From NCBI GenBank assembly GCA_017543025.1, contig JAFYGX010000177.1, positions 1 through 16,174 of the forward strand: a DNA stretch of 16,174 nucleotides, read 5' to 3'. Below, piece by piece: positions 6,724 to 14,885 of this stretch. Within the stretch, counting starts at the first letter, position 1; each line of letters opens with the position of its first letter. The DNA comes from Solobacterium sp. Its GTDB lineage: Bacteria > Bacillota_I > Bacilli_A > Erysipelotrichales > Erysipelotrichaceae. The notes below the pieces were generated by a model that was not told where the DNA came from, did not search any database, and saw only the letters and a list, made by a program, of their open reading frames with translations. Both the position numbers and the translations under genes were made by a program.

Positions 6724-9700
6724 ATGGCAAAACGTACGGATATCAGAAAAGTTCTTATCATCGGGTCGGGGCCGATTGTCATCGGTCAGGCAGCGGAATT
6801 TGACTATGCAGGAACACAGGCCTGTCTTGCCCTGAAAGAAGAAGGGTATCAGGTGATTCTCTGCAATTCCAATCCGGCTACGATCATGACGGACACTTCA
6901 ATCGCGGACAAGGTATATATGGAACCGCTGACGCTGGAATATATCGCAAAGATTCTGCGATATGAGCGGCCGGATGCGATTCTGCCGGGCATCGGCGGCC
7001 AGACCGGTCTGAATCTTGCGATGCTGCTGGAGAAGAAAGGCATTCTGAAAGAGTGCGGCGTTGAGCTGATCGGAACCCCGAGCCGCAGTATTGAGCGGGC
7101 GGAAGACCGGGAGCTGTTCAAGGAAATGTGCCAGTCGATCAATGAACCGGTCATTCCTTCCGAAATCACCTATTCTCTGGAAGAAGCGAAGAAAGCAGCG
7201 CATGATATCGGCTATCCGGTCGTATTGCGGCCAGCCTTCACACTGGGCGGTACCGGAGGCGGATTTGCGAATAATGATGAAGAACTGTACGAGATCGGTC
7301 TGAATGCATTCAAGCTTTCACCGGTTCATCAGGTACTGGTGGAAAAGTCTGTAAAAGGATATAAGGAAATTGAATTTGAAGTCATGCGGGACGGAAGCGA
7401 TCATGCGATCACGATCTGCGGCATGGAAAATGTCGATCCGGTCGGCGTGCATACCGGTGACAGTATTGTTGTTGCGCCGATCTTATCACTGAATGACCAC
7501 GATCTGAAAATGCTCAACGACAGCGCGCTGCGGATTATCCGTGAGCTGCAGATCGAAGGCGGCTGTAATGTGCAGTTTGCATTGAATCCCGAATCGAGTG
7601 AGTACTATCTGATCGAAGTTAATCCGCGTGTCTCGCGCTCTTCTGCTCTGGCGTCCAAAGCCAGCGGTTATCCGATTGCCCGGGTCACTGCGAAGATCGC
7701 AGTAGGGATGCGGCTGGAAGAGATTCCGGTTGCCGGCGGAACGGCAGCGATCGAGCCACAGCTTGACTATCTTGTCGCCAAATTCCCGCGCTTCCCGTTT
7801 GACAAATTCCCGCTTGCCCCGAATACACTTGGCACACAGATGAAAGCGACCGGTGAAGTGATGGGCATCGGTTCCACACTTGCGGAATGTTTCCTGAAAT
7901 CGGTCCGTTCGCTGGAAACCGGCGTCTGTCATTTCCATATGACGAAGTTTGATGGAATGCATACAGATTCGCTGAAAGACTATGTGAAGGAGTTCCGGGC
8001 AGACGGCATCTTTGCGGTGGCAGAACTGCTGCGCAGAGGAGAATCTGTGGCAGAGCTCCACAAACTGACCATGATCACGGAGCTGTTTCTTGAAACTATC
8101 CGGGAAATCGTTGATTACGAACAGGTAATCCGTAAGAATCCCTGTGATCTCAGTGTTCTGAAAGAAGCGAAGAAAAAAGGCTTCTCAGACCGGATCATTG
8201 CGAAATACTGGGGCATGAAGGAAATTGAGATTTATCAGCTCCGGAAGAAAGAAGGCATTGTGCCGGTCTTCCGGATGGTCGATACGCTTCATACCGGAAA
8301 ATATATCGCATATCTCTATTCTTCCTATACCGGAGAAAACCAGTCGCGTCTCTCTGAGCGGAAGAAAGTGATTGTTATCGGAGCAGGACCGATCCGGATC
8401 GGCCAGGGGGTGGAATTTGACTACTCTTCCGTGCATTCGGTACAGACCATACGGCGGGAAGGATACGAGGCGATCATTATCAACAATAACCCGGAGACAG
8501 TTTCGACCGACTATACCACAGCAGACAAGCTGTACTTTGAACCGCTGACGGCAGAAGATGTCATGGCGATCATCGACTTTGAACAGCCGATGGGCGTCAT
8601 TGCCTCGCTTGGCGGCCAGACCGCAATCAATCTGGCACAGCCGCTGAAAGAGCGCGGTGTGAAGCTGATCGGAACGGATTGTGACGCAATTGAAAAAGCA
8701 GAAAACCGCGACAGCTTTGAAAAAGTACTGCAGGAGCTCCATATCCCGCAGCCGCAGGGAGAAGCGGTGACCAATATCGAAGACGGTCTGAAAACTGCAG
8801 AGAAGATCGGTTACCCGGTGCTGGTGCGGCCTTCCTTTGTACTGGGGGGACGCGCAATGCAGATTGTGGCAGATGACAGCCAGCTGCGGATGTATCTGCG
8901 CAATGCGGTGGAAATCGATGCGGACAAGCCGGTTCTGGTAGACCATTACATCCAGGGAAAAGAACTGGAAGTCGATGCGATCTGCGACGGCAATGATGTG
9001 TTTGTACCGGGTATCATGGAACTGGTAGAGCGGACGGGTATTCATTCCGGTGACTCGATTTCGGTATATCCGACCTTCAGTGTTTCCGATAAGGTTAAGG
9101 GAATCATTCTGCAGTATACGAAAAAACTTGGTCTGGCAATCGGAATCAGAGGTCTTTACAATATCCAGTTCATTGTCGACAGAGATGAGAATGTCTATAT
9201 CATCGAAGTCAATCCGCGTTCCTCCCGCACGGTTCCGTTTCTTTCCAAGGCAACCGGCTGGTCGCTGGCAGATATCGCCACCGAAGTCATTCTCGGCAAG
9301 AGTCTGAAGGAACAGGGAATCTTCTCGCTGTATCCGGAAGAGAAGAAACGGTATTACGTCAAGGTACCGGTCTTCTCCTTCAATAAGATCAAAGGACTCG
9401 ATGCGTACCTCTCGCCGGAAATGAAGTCAACCGGAGAAGCGATCGGATATGACGACAAGCTGAACCGTGCGCTTTACAAAGCACTGCAGGCAGGAGGCAC
9501 CCGGCTGAAAAACTACGGTACAATCTTTGTAACAGTCGCGGCGAAGGACCGGGAAGAAGTACTGCCGCTGGTGCAGCGGTTCTATAACCTCGGCTTCAAT
9601 ATTCAGGCAACTCCGGGTACTGCGGAGTTCCTCAAGAAGAACGGCATCCGCACGCATGTGCTGCAGAAGATCCGGGAAGGAAGCGAAGATATCCCGAATG

Positions 9701-9897
9701 CGATCCGTCAGGGGCATCTTGCCTATGTGATCAATACACAGGATCCGGGAAACATGTCTGTTGAAAGCGACGGCGCACAGATCCGCAGACTTGCGACCGA
9801 GAACAATGTTACGATTTTCACTTCCCTTGATACAGTAGCTGTTCTGCTCGATGTTCTGGAGGAGACAACCCTTACGATTTCGACAATCGATGCATAA
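6724..9897 (+). CDS. carB: Carbamoyl-phosphate synthase large subunit
   Basis: Makes carbamoyl phosphate from bicarbonate, ammonia and two ATP, normally receiving ammonia from the CarA glutaminase subunit. The 1057-residue length is full. There are two homologous ATP-grasp halves: the first begins G-S-G-P-I-V-I-G-Q-A-A-E-F-D-Y near residue 14 and the second G-A-G-P-I-R-I-G-Q-G-V-E-F-D-Y near 552. Each half carries an E-V-N-P-R metal/ATP segment. The C-terminal ~130 residues form the MGS-like regulatory domain (A-T-P-G-T-A-E-F near 960), the usual site for UMP inhibition. There is no fused glutaminase, and no carA lies before or after it in the window. pyrK starts 3 bases later. CarB identity is secure; the source of its glutaminase partner is unknown. 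Confidence 0.97.
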   Translation: MAKRTDIRKVLIIGSGPIVIGQAAEFDYAGTQACLALKEEGYQVILCNSNPATIMTDTSIADKVYMEPLTLEYIAKILRYERPDAILPGIGGQTGLNLAMLLEKKGILKECGVELIGTPSRSIERAEDRELFKEMCQSINEPVIPSEITYSLEEAKKAAHDIGYPVVLRPAFTLGGTGGGFANNDEELYEIGLNAFKLSPVHQVLVEKSVKGYKEIEFEVMRDGSDHAITICGMENVDPVGVHTGDSIVVAPILSLNDHDLKMLNDSALRIIRELQIEGGCNVQFALNPESSEYYLIEVNPRVSRSSALASKASGYPIARVTAKIAVGMRLEEIPVAGGTAAIEPQLDYLVAKFPRFPFDKFPLAPNTLGTQMKATGEVMGIGSTLAECFLKSVRSLETGVCHFHMTKFDGMHTDSLKDYVKEFRADGIFAVAELLRRGESVAELHKLTMITELFLETIREIVDYEQVIRKNPCDLSVLKEAKKKGFSDRIIAKYWGMKEIEIYQLRKKEGIVPVFRMVDTLHTGKYIAYLYSSYTGENQSRLSERKKVIVIGAGPIRIGQGVEFDYSSVHSVQTIRREGYEAIIINNNPETVSTDYTTADKLYFEPLTAEDVMAIIDFEQPMGVIASLGGQTAINLAQPLKERGVKLIGTDCDAIEKAENRDSFEKVLQELHIPQPQGEAVTNIEDGLKTAEKIGYPVLVRPSFVLGGRAMQIVADDSQLRMYLRNAVEIDADKPVLVDHYIQGKELEVDAICDGNDVFVPGIMELVERTGIHSGDSISVYPTFSVSDKVKGIILQYTKKLGLAIGIRGLYNIQFIVDRDENVYIIEVNPRSSRTVPFLSKATGWSLADIATEVILGKSLKEQGIFSLYPEEKKRYYVKVPVFSFNKIKGLDAYLSPEMKSTGEAIGYDDKLNRALYKALQAGGTRLKNYGTIFVTVAAKDREEVLPLVQRFYNLGFNIQATPGTAEFLKKNGIRTHVLQKIREGSEDIPNAIRQGHLAYVINTQDPGNMSVESDGAQIRRLATENNVTIFTSLDTVAVLLDVLEETTLTISTIDA

Positions 9898-9900
9898 ACT

Positions 9901-10635
9901 ATGAAACAGAGAATCTGTGTGATTGAATCCAACCGGCAGCTGACGCCGCTGGTATATGAAATGGATCTGTATATGACGAAAGGGCAGCCGATTCTGCCCG
10001 GACAGTTTGTCAACGTGAAACTGGAAGGTCTGTATCTGAGAAGGCCGATATCCGTATGCAATTATGAAAACGGAACACTGACGCTGGTATACAAAACCGT
10101 CGGAAAAGGAACCGAAGCGATGAGCCGGATGAAGTCCGGGGAAACGCTCGATGTGCTTTTCGGACTTGGCTCCGGGTATCATACGGAACGGGCAGGACGC
10201 GAACCGGTGCTGATCGGAGGCGGCGTTGGAGTACCGCCGCTGTATATGCTGGCACGGCAGCTGAAGGAACAGGGGCGCAGCGTGCATGTGATCCTCGGCT
10301 TCAACACGGAAGCGGAAGTGTTCTATGAAAAAGAGTTCAGGGCGCTTGGCGCAGATGTATGCATTACGACTGCAGACGGAAGCTGCGGCAGAAAAGGATT
10401 TGTGACGGATGCGCTTGCAGGTCCGTACAGCTATTTCTATGCCTGCGGGCCGATGCCGATGTTAAAAGCGGTATACCGCTCCTGCGCATGTGACGGAGAA
10501 TTCAGTCTGGAAGAGCGGATGGGCTGCGGCTTCGGGGCGTGCATGGGCTGTTCTGTTCAGACCGCATCCGGGAATAAACGGGTATGCAAGGACGGACCGG
10601 TATTCCGGAAGGGAGACCTGTTATGGGACGATTAA
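9901..10635 (+). CDS. pyrK: Dihydroorotate dehydrogenase electron-transfer subunit
   Basis: Iron-sulfur flavoprotein that passes electrons from PyrD to NAD+, forming the heterotetrameric class 1B dihydroorotate dehydrogenase. The 244 residues show an N-terminal FAD-binding barrel with the R-R-P-I-S-V motif near 45-50 and the V-G-K-G-T segment near 75. A nucleotide-binding lobe starts at I-G-G-G-V-G-V-P-P-L near 106, and a C-terminal 2Fe-2S cluster site has Cys209, Cys214, Cys217 and Cys229 (C-x4-C-x2-C-x11-C). All cluster cysteines are present. No clear ribosome binding site precedes the ATG, which lies 3 bases after the carB stop, so reinitiation after carB is likely. The end overlaps pyrD by 13 bases, fitting 1:1 production. 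Confidence 0.95.
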   Translation: MKQRICVIESNRQLTPLVYEMDLYMTKGQPILPGQFVNVKLEGLYLRRPISVCNYENGTLTLVYKTVGKGTEAMSRMKSGETLDVLFGLGSGYHTERAGREPVLIGGGVGVPPLYMLARQLKEQGRSVHVILGFNTEAEVFYEKEFRALGADVCITTADGSCGRKGFVTDALAGPYSYFYACGPMPMLKAVYRSCACDGEFSLEERMGCGFGACMGCSVQTASGNKRVCKDGPVFRKGDLLWDD

Positions 10636-11546
10636 GTGTGGATCTCTGCGGAATCACGCTGGATAATCCGGTGATTCCGGCATCCGGTACCTTCGGGTTC
10701 GGTATGGAATTTGCGCAGCTGTATGACATCAATGTGCTCGGTACGTTTTCCTTCAAGGGGACGACATGGGAGCCGAGATTCGGGAATCCGACTCCGCGGA
10801 TTGCGGAGTGCCCGGCCGGAATGCTCAATGCGGTAGGGCTGCAGAATCCGGGCTGTGAGCAGGTGATCCGGGAAGAGCTCCCGCAGCTGAAGCAGGTATT
10901 TCATAAGCCGGTCATGGCAAATGTCAGCGGCTTTTCCGTGGAAGAGTATGTAAAAACCGCTTCCCTTCTGGATCAGGAAGAACAGGTTGGCTGGCTGGAA
11001 ATCAACATCAGCTGCCCGAATGTGCATGGCGGCGGGATGAGTTTCGGTACGGATCCCGACGCAGCCTATGAGGTGATTCATGCGGTAAGGCAGGAAGTGA
11101 AGAAACCGGTGATTGCGAAGCTTTCGCCGAATGTGACAGATATCACGGCAATCGCAAAAGCATGCGAATCTGCCGGGGCAGACGGACTGAGCCTGATCAA
11201 TACGCTGCTTGGCATGCGGATCGATCTGAATACCCGGAAACCGGTGCTTGCCAATACAACCGGCGGTTATTCGGGGCCGGGCGTATTTCCGGTCGCACTG
11301 CGCATGGTATATCAGACGGTGCGGGCAGTGTCGATTCCGGTGATCGGCATGGGCGGCATCACAACCGCAGAGGATGTGCTGGAGATGATGATGGCCGGCG
11401 CTGCGGCGGTTGAGATCGGCGCAGCAAATCTGATTGACCCATATGCCTGTAAAAAGATCATTGAAGCGCTGCCGGAAGTCATGGATCGCTATGGCGTGAA
11501 TACGCTGGCAGAGCTGAACGTTCGTGCAGAAACGGAGGGAGAATAA
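10623..11546 (+). CDS. pyrD: Dihydroorotate dehydrogenase catalytic subunit, class 1B
   Basis: FMN enzyme that oxidises dihydroorotate to orotate, the fourth step of the pathway. The chosen ATG gives 307 residues beginning M-G-R-L-S-V-D-L and has an AGGGAG site just upstream; an earlier in-frame ATG at 10584 lies deep inside pyrK and would add 13 non-family residues. N-I-S-C-P-N holds Cys131, at the position of the catalytic base of class 1 enzymes. K-L-S-P-N, the S-L-I-N-T segment and G-M-G-G-I near 250 are FMN and phosphate contacts. The pairing with pyrK identifies it as the NAD-dependent 1B form rather than the fumarate-dependent 1A form. The stop and the pyrF start share one base (TAATG). 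Confidence 0.96.
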   Translation: MGRLSVDLCGITLDNPVIPASGTFGFGMEFAQLYDINVLGTFSFKGTTWEPRFGNPTPRIAECPAGMLNAVGLQNPGCEQVIREELPQLKQVFHKPVMANVSGFSVEEYVKTASLLDQEEQVGWLEINISCPNVHGGGMSFGTDPDAAYEVIHAVRQEVKKPVIAKLSPNVTDITAIAKACESAGADGLSLINTLLGMRIDLNTRKPVLANTTGGYSGPGVFPVALRMVYQTVRAVSIPVIGMGGITTAEDVLEMMMAGAAAVEIGAANLIDPYACKKIIEALPEVMDRYGVNTLAELNVRAETEGE

Positions 11547-12250
11547 TGGCAAAGGATGTAATTATTGCATGTGATTTTGCGAGTGAAGAAGAAACACTCA
11601 GGTTTCTCGATCAGTTCACAGAGGAAAAACCATTTGTGAAGATCGGCATGGAGCTGTTCTATGCGGCAGGGCCTTCGATCGTAAAGAAGATCCGGGAGCG
11701 GGGGCATCCGATCTTTCTGGATCTGAAGCTTCATGACATTCCCAATACCGTAAAGAAAGCGATGAAGGTATTGTCCTCGCTGGATGTGGATATCTGCAAT
11801 CTTCACGCATCCGGAACAGTGCCGATGATGAAGGCGGCTCTTGAGGGGCTGGTCAGAAGCGACGGTACAAGACCGCTGCTGATTGCGGTCACGCAGCTGA
11901 CCTCCACCGATCAGAAGACAATGGAAGAAGACCTTCTGATTCATGAACCGATAGATCAGGTTGTCATGCATTACGCACAGAAGGCAAAGGAAGCCGGACT
12001 GGACGGCGTGGTATGTTCGCCGCTGGAAGCGGAAAAAGTGCATGAGACTTGCGGAGCGGAGTTTCTTACGGTGACGCCGGGCGTGCGGTTTGCGGACAGC
12101 GCGGCAGATGATCAGCGGCGGGTAATGACGCCGGAAAAGGCAAGAGAAGCGGGATCCGATTATATCGTAGTAGGACGGCCGATCACGCAGGCGTCTGATC
12201 CGGTTGCGGCATACCGCAGATGCGTCAGAGAATTTCTCGGAAAGGAATAA
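11546..12250 (+). CDS. pyrF: Orotidine 5'-phosphate decarboxylase
   Basis: Decarboxylates OMP to UMP, the last step of the pathway. The protein has 234 residues, the usual size of the short bacterial form. The active-site motif D-L-K-L-H-D-I places Asp59, Lys61 and Asp64 of the catalytic D-x-K-x-x-D array. N-L-H-A-S-G, T-P-G-V-R and V-V-G-R-P-I-T follow in the expected order and bind the phosphate. Translation starts at the ATG that overlaps the pyrD stop by one base, with GGAGGGAG a few bases before it. pyrE, the preceding enzyme step, comes next after 6 bases. Confidence 0.97.
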   Translation: MAKDVIIACDFASEEETLRFLDQFTEEKPFVKIGMELFYAAGPSIVKKIRERGHPIFLDLKLHDIPNTVKKAMKVLSSLDVDICNLHASGTVPMMKAALEGLVRSDGTRPLLIAVTQLTSTDQKTMEEDLLIHEPIDQVVMHYAQKAKEAGLDGVVCSPLEAEKVHETCGAEFLTVTPGVRFADSAADDQRRVMTPEKAREAGSDYIVVGRPITQASDPVAAYRRCVREFLGKE

Positions 12251-12256
12251 TGAACG

Positions 12257-12895
12257 ATGAGCAGAAATGAGCAGATTGCAGAAGATCTTCTGAAAATCAG
12301 AGCGGTGTTTTTCCGCCCGGATGAACCGTTCACCTGGGCAAGCGGAATCAAGAGTCCGGTGTACTGTGACAACCGTCTTACCCTGACGGCGCCGGATGTG
12401 CGCACGGATGTGGAAAACGGTCTGGCAGAGCTGATTCAGATTCATTTTCCGGAAGCGGAAGTACTGATGGGTACTTCCACGGCAGGTATCGCCCATGCGG
12501 CGATTACCGGGCACCTGCTTGACCTTCCGATGGGATATGTGCGCAGCGGTTCCAAAGATCATGGACGGAAGAATCAGATTGAGGGAAGGCTCGAACCCGG
12601 ACAGAAGGTGGTTGTGGTGGAAGACCTGATCTCTACCGGCGGAAGCGTGATCGAAGTGGTCAATGTGCTGCGTGATGCAGGCGCAGAGGTGCTTGGCGTT
12701 GTTTCGATTTTCACCTATGGCATGGAGAAAGGAAAACAGCGGCTGGCAGAGGCGGATGTGATCAACTACTCCCTGACGGATTTTGATACTGTCGCTGATG
12801 TCGCTGCGAAGACCGGATATATTTCAGAATCGGACGTGGCGCGTCTGATTGCGTTCCGCAACAATCCGTCTGACGAGTCCTGGATTACAAAATGA
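12257..12895 (+). CDS. pyrE: Orotate phosphoribosyltransferase
   Basis: Joins orotate to PRPP to give OMP. The protein has 212 residues, similar in size to the Bacillus type. The PRPP-binding signature [13 protein letters not shown] lies at about 118-130, with Glu122 and Asp123 as the acidic pair. [14 protein letters not shown] near 25-38 is the conserved N-terminal substrate segment, and G-T-S-T-A-G-I follows near 75. An AAGGA stretch at the end of pyrF is the likely ribosome binding site. The stop overlaps the pyrB start (ATGA, 12892-12895). Confidence 0.96.
   Translation: MSRNEQIAEDLLKIRAVFFRPDEPFTWASGIKSPVYCDNRLTLTAPDVRTDVENGLAELIQIHFPEAEVLMGTSTAGIAHAAITGHLLDLPMGYVRSGSKDHGRKNQIEGRLEPGQKVVVVEDLISTGGSVIEVVNVLRDAGAEVLGVVSIFTYGMEKGKQRLAEADVINYSLTDFDTVADVAAKTGYISESDVARLIAFRNNPSDESWITK
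12892..12895 (+). other. ATGA start/stop overlap, pyrE-pyrB
   Basis: The pyrB ATG and the pyrE TGA share two bases. The same arrangement recurs at pyrB-pyrI (13812-13815) and at the first gene-pth junction (871-874), so translational coupling is a repeated device here. Confidence 0.8.
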
Positions 12896-13815
12896 GAAGC
12901 ATTATAGATGTGCTGGATCTTTCCACGGAAGAGATCACGGAGCTGATTCATACCGCGGAAGCGATCATGGCGGACCCGGACCGGTATGCACATGCATGTG
13001 ACCGGAAGAAACTGGCAACCCTGTTCTTTGAGCCTTCTACCAGGACGAGAATGAGCTTTGAAGCAGCGATGTATGAACTGGGCGGACATGTCATTTCCAT
13101 GTCGGAAGCACAGTCATCCAGTGCCGCAAAAGGAGAATCGGTAGCGGATACGGTGAAAACGGTATCCAATTATGTCGACATCATCGCCATGCGGCATCCG
13201 AAGGAAGGCGCCGCACTGGTCGCTTCGATGAACGCGACGGTTCCGGTGATCAATGCCGGAGACGGCGGGCATTGCCATCCGACCCAGACACTGGCAGATC
13301 TGCTTACCATCTGGCGGGAAAAAGGAAGCTTTGAAAACCTGACGATCGGTTTCTGCGGGGATCTGAAGTTCGGGCGTACCGTACATTCGCTTGCCGGGGC
13401 AATGGCAAGATATGCTGGTACAAAACTGGTGCTGATTTCTCCGGAGGAGCTGAAGCTGCCTGCGTATGTAAAACGGAATACGCTTGATCCGGCAGGGGTT
13501 CCGTATGAACAGACAACGGACCTTGAGGAAGCGCTGCCGAAGCTGGATATTCTGTACATGACGCGGGTACAGCGGGAACGGTTCTTCAATGAAGAAGATT
13601 ATCTTCGCCTGAAAGACCGGTATATCCTGACGGCGGAGAAGATGAAAGCAGCGCCGGAATCAATGATCGTGATGCATCCGCTGCCGCGGGTGAACGAGAT
13701 CTCGGTAGCGGTGGACGAAGATCCGCGTGCCTGCTATTTCAAACAGGTGCTTTATGGCAAATATATGCGCATGGCACTGATTCTGCGCCTGCTGAAGGAG
13801 GCGGGAACCCTATGA
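12892..13815 (+). CDS. pyrB: Aspartate carbamoyltransferase catalytic chain
   Basis: Condenses carbamoyl phosphate with aspartate, the committed step of pyrimidine synthesis. The protein has 307 residues, normal for the family. The carbamoyl-phosphate site S-T-R-T-R is at 49-53. G-H-C-H-P-T-Q places His129 at the position of the E. coli active-site His134, and H-P-L-P-R-V is at 262-267. The loop near residues 75-85 with S-x-A-K-G-E-S carries the lysine that enters the neighbouring active site of the trimer. The gene overlaps pyrE by 4 bases and pyrI by 4 bases. Co-transcription with pyrI implies a regulated dodecamer rather than the free trimer of Bacillus. Confidence 0.97.
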   Translation: MRSIIDVLDLSTEEITELIHTAEAIMADPDRYAHACDRKKLATLFFEPSTRTRMSFEAAMYELGGHVISMSEAQSSSAAKGESVADTVKTVSNYVDIIAMRHPKEGAALVASMNATVPVINAGDGGHCHPTQTLADLLTIWREKGSFENLTIGFCGDLKFGRTVHSLAGAMARYAGTKLVLISPEELKLPAYVKRNTLDPAGVPYEQTTDLEEALPKLDILYMTRVQRERFFNEEDYLRLKDRYILTAEKMKAAPESMIVMHPLPRVNEISVAVDEDPRACYFKQVLYGKYMRMALILRLLKEAGTL

Positions 13816-14219
13816 ATATCGACAGTATTCAGAACGGAATTGTAATCGATCATATTTCTGCCGGCAAAGGGATGCGGCTGGTGCAGCTGCTGGATCTGGA
13901 CCGGGAGGATGTATCGGTTGCGATCATAAAAAATGTGCACAGTCAGAAGATGGGAAAAAAAGACATCATCAAGATTGATGCCGAGATTCCGGTCAATCTG
14001 GATGTGATTGGCTATGTTGATCCGGACGCAACGGTCAATATCATCAAAGACGGCGTGCTTGCGGAAAAGAAAACGATCAGCCGGCCGGCAAGGCTGATCG
14101 GCGTGATCCGCTGCAAAAACCCCCGGTGCATCACTTCCGTGGAACAGGAGCTGAAACATGTTTTCTGTCTGCGTTCAGATGGGTACCGGTGCATGTACTG
14201 TGAAACAAAAGCAGAATGA
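13812..14219 (+). CDS. pyrI: Aspartate carbamoyltransferase regulatory chain
   Basis: Allosteric subunit that binds CTP/ATP in its N-terminal domain and contacts PyrB through a C-terminal zinc domain. It has 135 residues, against about 153 in E. coli. The start [10 protein letters not shown] and the [14 protein letters not shown] segment match the nucleotide domain. The zinc ligands Cys101, Cys106, Cys127 and Cys130 (C-x4-C-x20-C-x2-C) are complete, with I-T-S-V-E-Q-E between them. Last gene of the operon, overlapping pyrB by 4 bases. Regulation by nucleotides is established for the family; which nucleotide acts here cannot be read from the sequence. Confidence 0.96.
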   Translation: MNIDSIQNGIVIDHISAGKGMRLVQLLDLDREDVSVAIIKNVHSQKMGKKDIIKIDAEIPVNLDVIGYVDPDATVNIIKDGVLAEKKTISRPARLIGVIRCKNPRCITSVEQELKHVFCLRSDGYRCMYCETKAE

Positions 14220-14232
14220 TCGGTCTGTATAG

Positions 14233-14258
14233 GAACGGACCGGGAAACCGGTTCGTTC
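14233..14258 (+). repeat. 11-bp hairpin with GAAA tetraloop after pyrI
   Basis: GAACGGACCGG (14233-14243) pairs with CCGGTTCGTTC (14248-14258), 11 pairs with one G-U, closed by a GAAA loop. It begins 13 bases after the pyrI stop. No T-run follows, so it is not a classic intrinsic terminator; it may stabilise the 3' end of the operon mRNA. A second, mutually exclusive hairpin (CGGCAG/CTGCCG, 14258-14263 with 14270-14275) lies beside it. Confidence 0.6.
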
Positions 14259-14276
14259 GGCAGATCACACTGCCGG

Positions 14277-14312
14277 CAGAATGAACTTAAACTTCCGGGT
14301 TATTTCATTCTG
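14277..14312 (+). repeat. 9-bp inverted repeat CAGAATGAA/TTCATTCTG
   Basis: The arms are at 14277-14285 and 14304-14312, separated by 18 bases. The right arm overlaps the -35 region of the possible promoter at 14302-14330, so it could be an operator. The same two sequences recur in swapped order near 15974-15999. Confidence 0.4.
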
Positions 14313-14330
14313 ACATTGCTATGGTATTCT
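14302..14330 (+). promoter_or_regulatory. Possible extended -10 promoter for the small ORF
   Basis: TGGTATTCT at 14322-14330 forms an extended -10 (TG-N-TATTCT). At a 17-base spacing the -35 region is ATTTCA, a poor match, so the call rests on the extended -10. Transcription would start near 14337, some 77 bases before the small ORF. Confidence 0.35.
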
Positions 14331-14368
14331 GTCGGTACAAGAGGACCGAACGAAGAGTCCCTTCAGGA

Positions 14369-14398
14369 GAAAAAGTCATGTAAGAAGCTGACTTTTTC
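14369..14398 (+). terminator. A-tract/T-tract hairpin, terminator of the pyr operon or attenuator of the small gene
   Basis: GAAAAAGTCA (14369-14378) pairs with TGACTTTTTC (14389-14398), 10 perfect pairs around a 10-base loop. The AGTCA/TGACT core flanked by five A and five T residues is the form of a two-way intrinsic terminator. It lies 150 bases beyond pyrI and ends 4 bases before the ribosome binding site of the small ORF. If the promoter at 14302-14330 is real, the hairpin sits in that gene's leader. Confidence 0.55.
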
Positions 14399-14413
14399 CA
14401 GGGAGGGATTTTT

Positions 14414-14677
14414 ATGTGCAGAAATGAAACAACAGCAGCGAACTGGTACGCAATGCGTCTGGTGCCGAGCACCAGAGAGCTCTGCGTTGTGGTTTATGAG
14501 CGGTACTGCAGGCGTACCGGATGCCTGGAGCAGGAACGCGGATTTGCCCGGTATTATGATGGCAAATGGCACTTTACCAAACGCATTCCGAAACAGGCTG
14601 CCGGAGTATGCTGGAGGCCGGTGAAGTACATGGATGCGGAAGAGATAGACTTTTCCAACCCGCTGGCAGATTCGTAA
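14414..14677 (+). CDS. Unrecognised 87-residue protein with five cysteines
   Basis: I do not recognise this protein. A strong GGGAGGG site at 14401-14407 precedes the ATG by 6 bases, and the frame is open to a TAA, so translation is likely. It has no signal peptide or membrane segment, so it is probably cytoplasmic. Cysteines are at 2, 24, 32, 37 and 66; C-x4-C at 32-37 is the only close pair. Aromatic residues are frequent, including Y-Y-D-G-K-W-H-F at 47-54 and W-R-P-V-K-Y at 67-72, which suggest a small beta-rich fold. It lies alone between hairpins after the pyr operon. Two other open frames overlap it but lack ribosome binding sites. Confidence 0.65.
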   Translation: MCRNETTAANWYAMRLVPSTRELCVVVYERYCRRTGCLEQERGFARYYDGKWHFTKRIPKQAAGVCWRPVKYMDAEEIDFSNPLADS

Positions 14678-14685
14678 CCAGCCCT

Positions 14686-14725
14686 GCTGCAGTCTTATGG
14701 GAAGTGATTTCTCATAAGACGCAGC
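14686..14725 (+). repeat. Long near-perfect hairpin after the small ORF
   Basis: GCTGC (14686-14690) pairs with GCAGC (14721-14725). After a single bulged A at 14691, 14692-14704 pairs with 14708-14720, 13 pairs of which two are G-U. The loop is TGA. The hairpin starts 9 bases after the stop of the small ORF. The downstream sequence has only broken T-rich stretches (ATCTTTGCATTCCTTTC), so it may work as an imperfect terminator or an RNA-stabilising structure. Confidence 0.6.
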
Positions 14726-14767
14726 GCAATCTTTGCATTCCTTTCACCAGAATGACAAAAGGAACGG

Positions 14768-14773
14768 TATACT
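14768..14773 (+). promoter_or_regulatory. Possible -10 element upstream of the phosphatase gene
   Basis: TATACT is a good -10 hexamer, but I find no -35 match at 16-19 bases upstream. If used, the phosphatase mRNA would carry a leader of about 105 bases. The rest of 14726-14870 shows nothing I can name. Confidence 0.25.
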
Positions 14774-14872
14774 TCACAATAGCCGGAAAGCAGAACTGCG
14801 CATATTCAGAACCGTAACTTAGCGCGCAGATGATTTCCGCTGCCGGCTCTGAAACAGCAGATGAACAATCGG

Positions 14873-14877
14873 GGAGG
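14873..14877 (+). promoter_or_regulatory. Ribosome binding site deciding the phosphatase start
   Basis: GGAGG is only 2 bases from the ATG at 14880 but 8 bases from the in-frame ATG at 14886, so the second start is preferred. Confidence 0.6.
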
Positions 14878-14885
14878 AAATGAAA

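Noticed and set aside
10584..10622. Upstream ATG extending pyrD by 13 residues
   Set aside because: It lies inside the PyrK cluster region, lacks a ribosome binding site, and the added residues are not part of the PyrD family; the ATG at 10623 fits better.
14316..14624. 102-residue frame overlapping the small cysteine-rich gene
   Set aside because: It begins with TTG next to the possible promoter -10, has no ribosome binding site, and passes through the terminator-like hairpin.
14566..14817. 83-residue frame covering the long palindrome
   Set aside because: It has no ribosome binding site and its sequence spans the small gene end, the hairpin and the spacer, so it is not a plausible gene.
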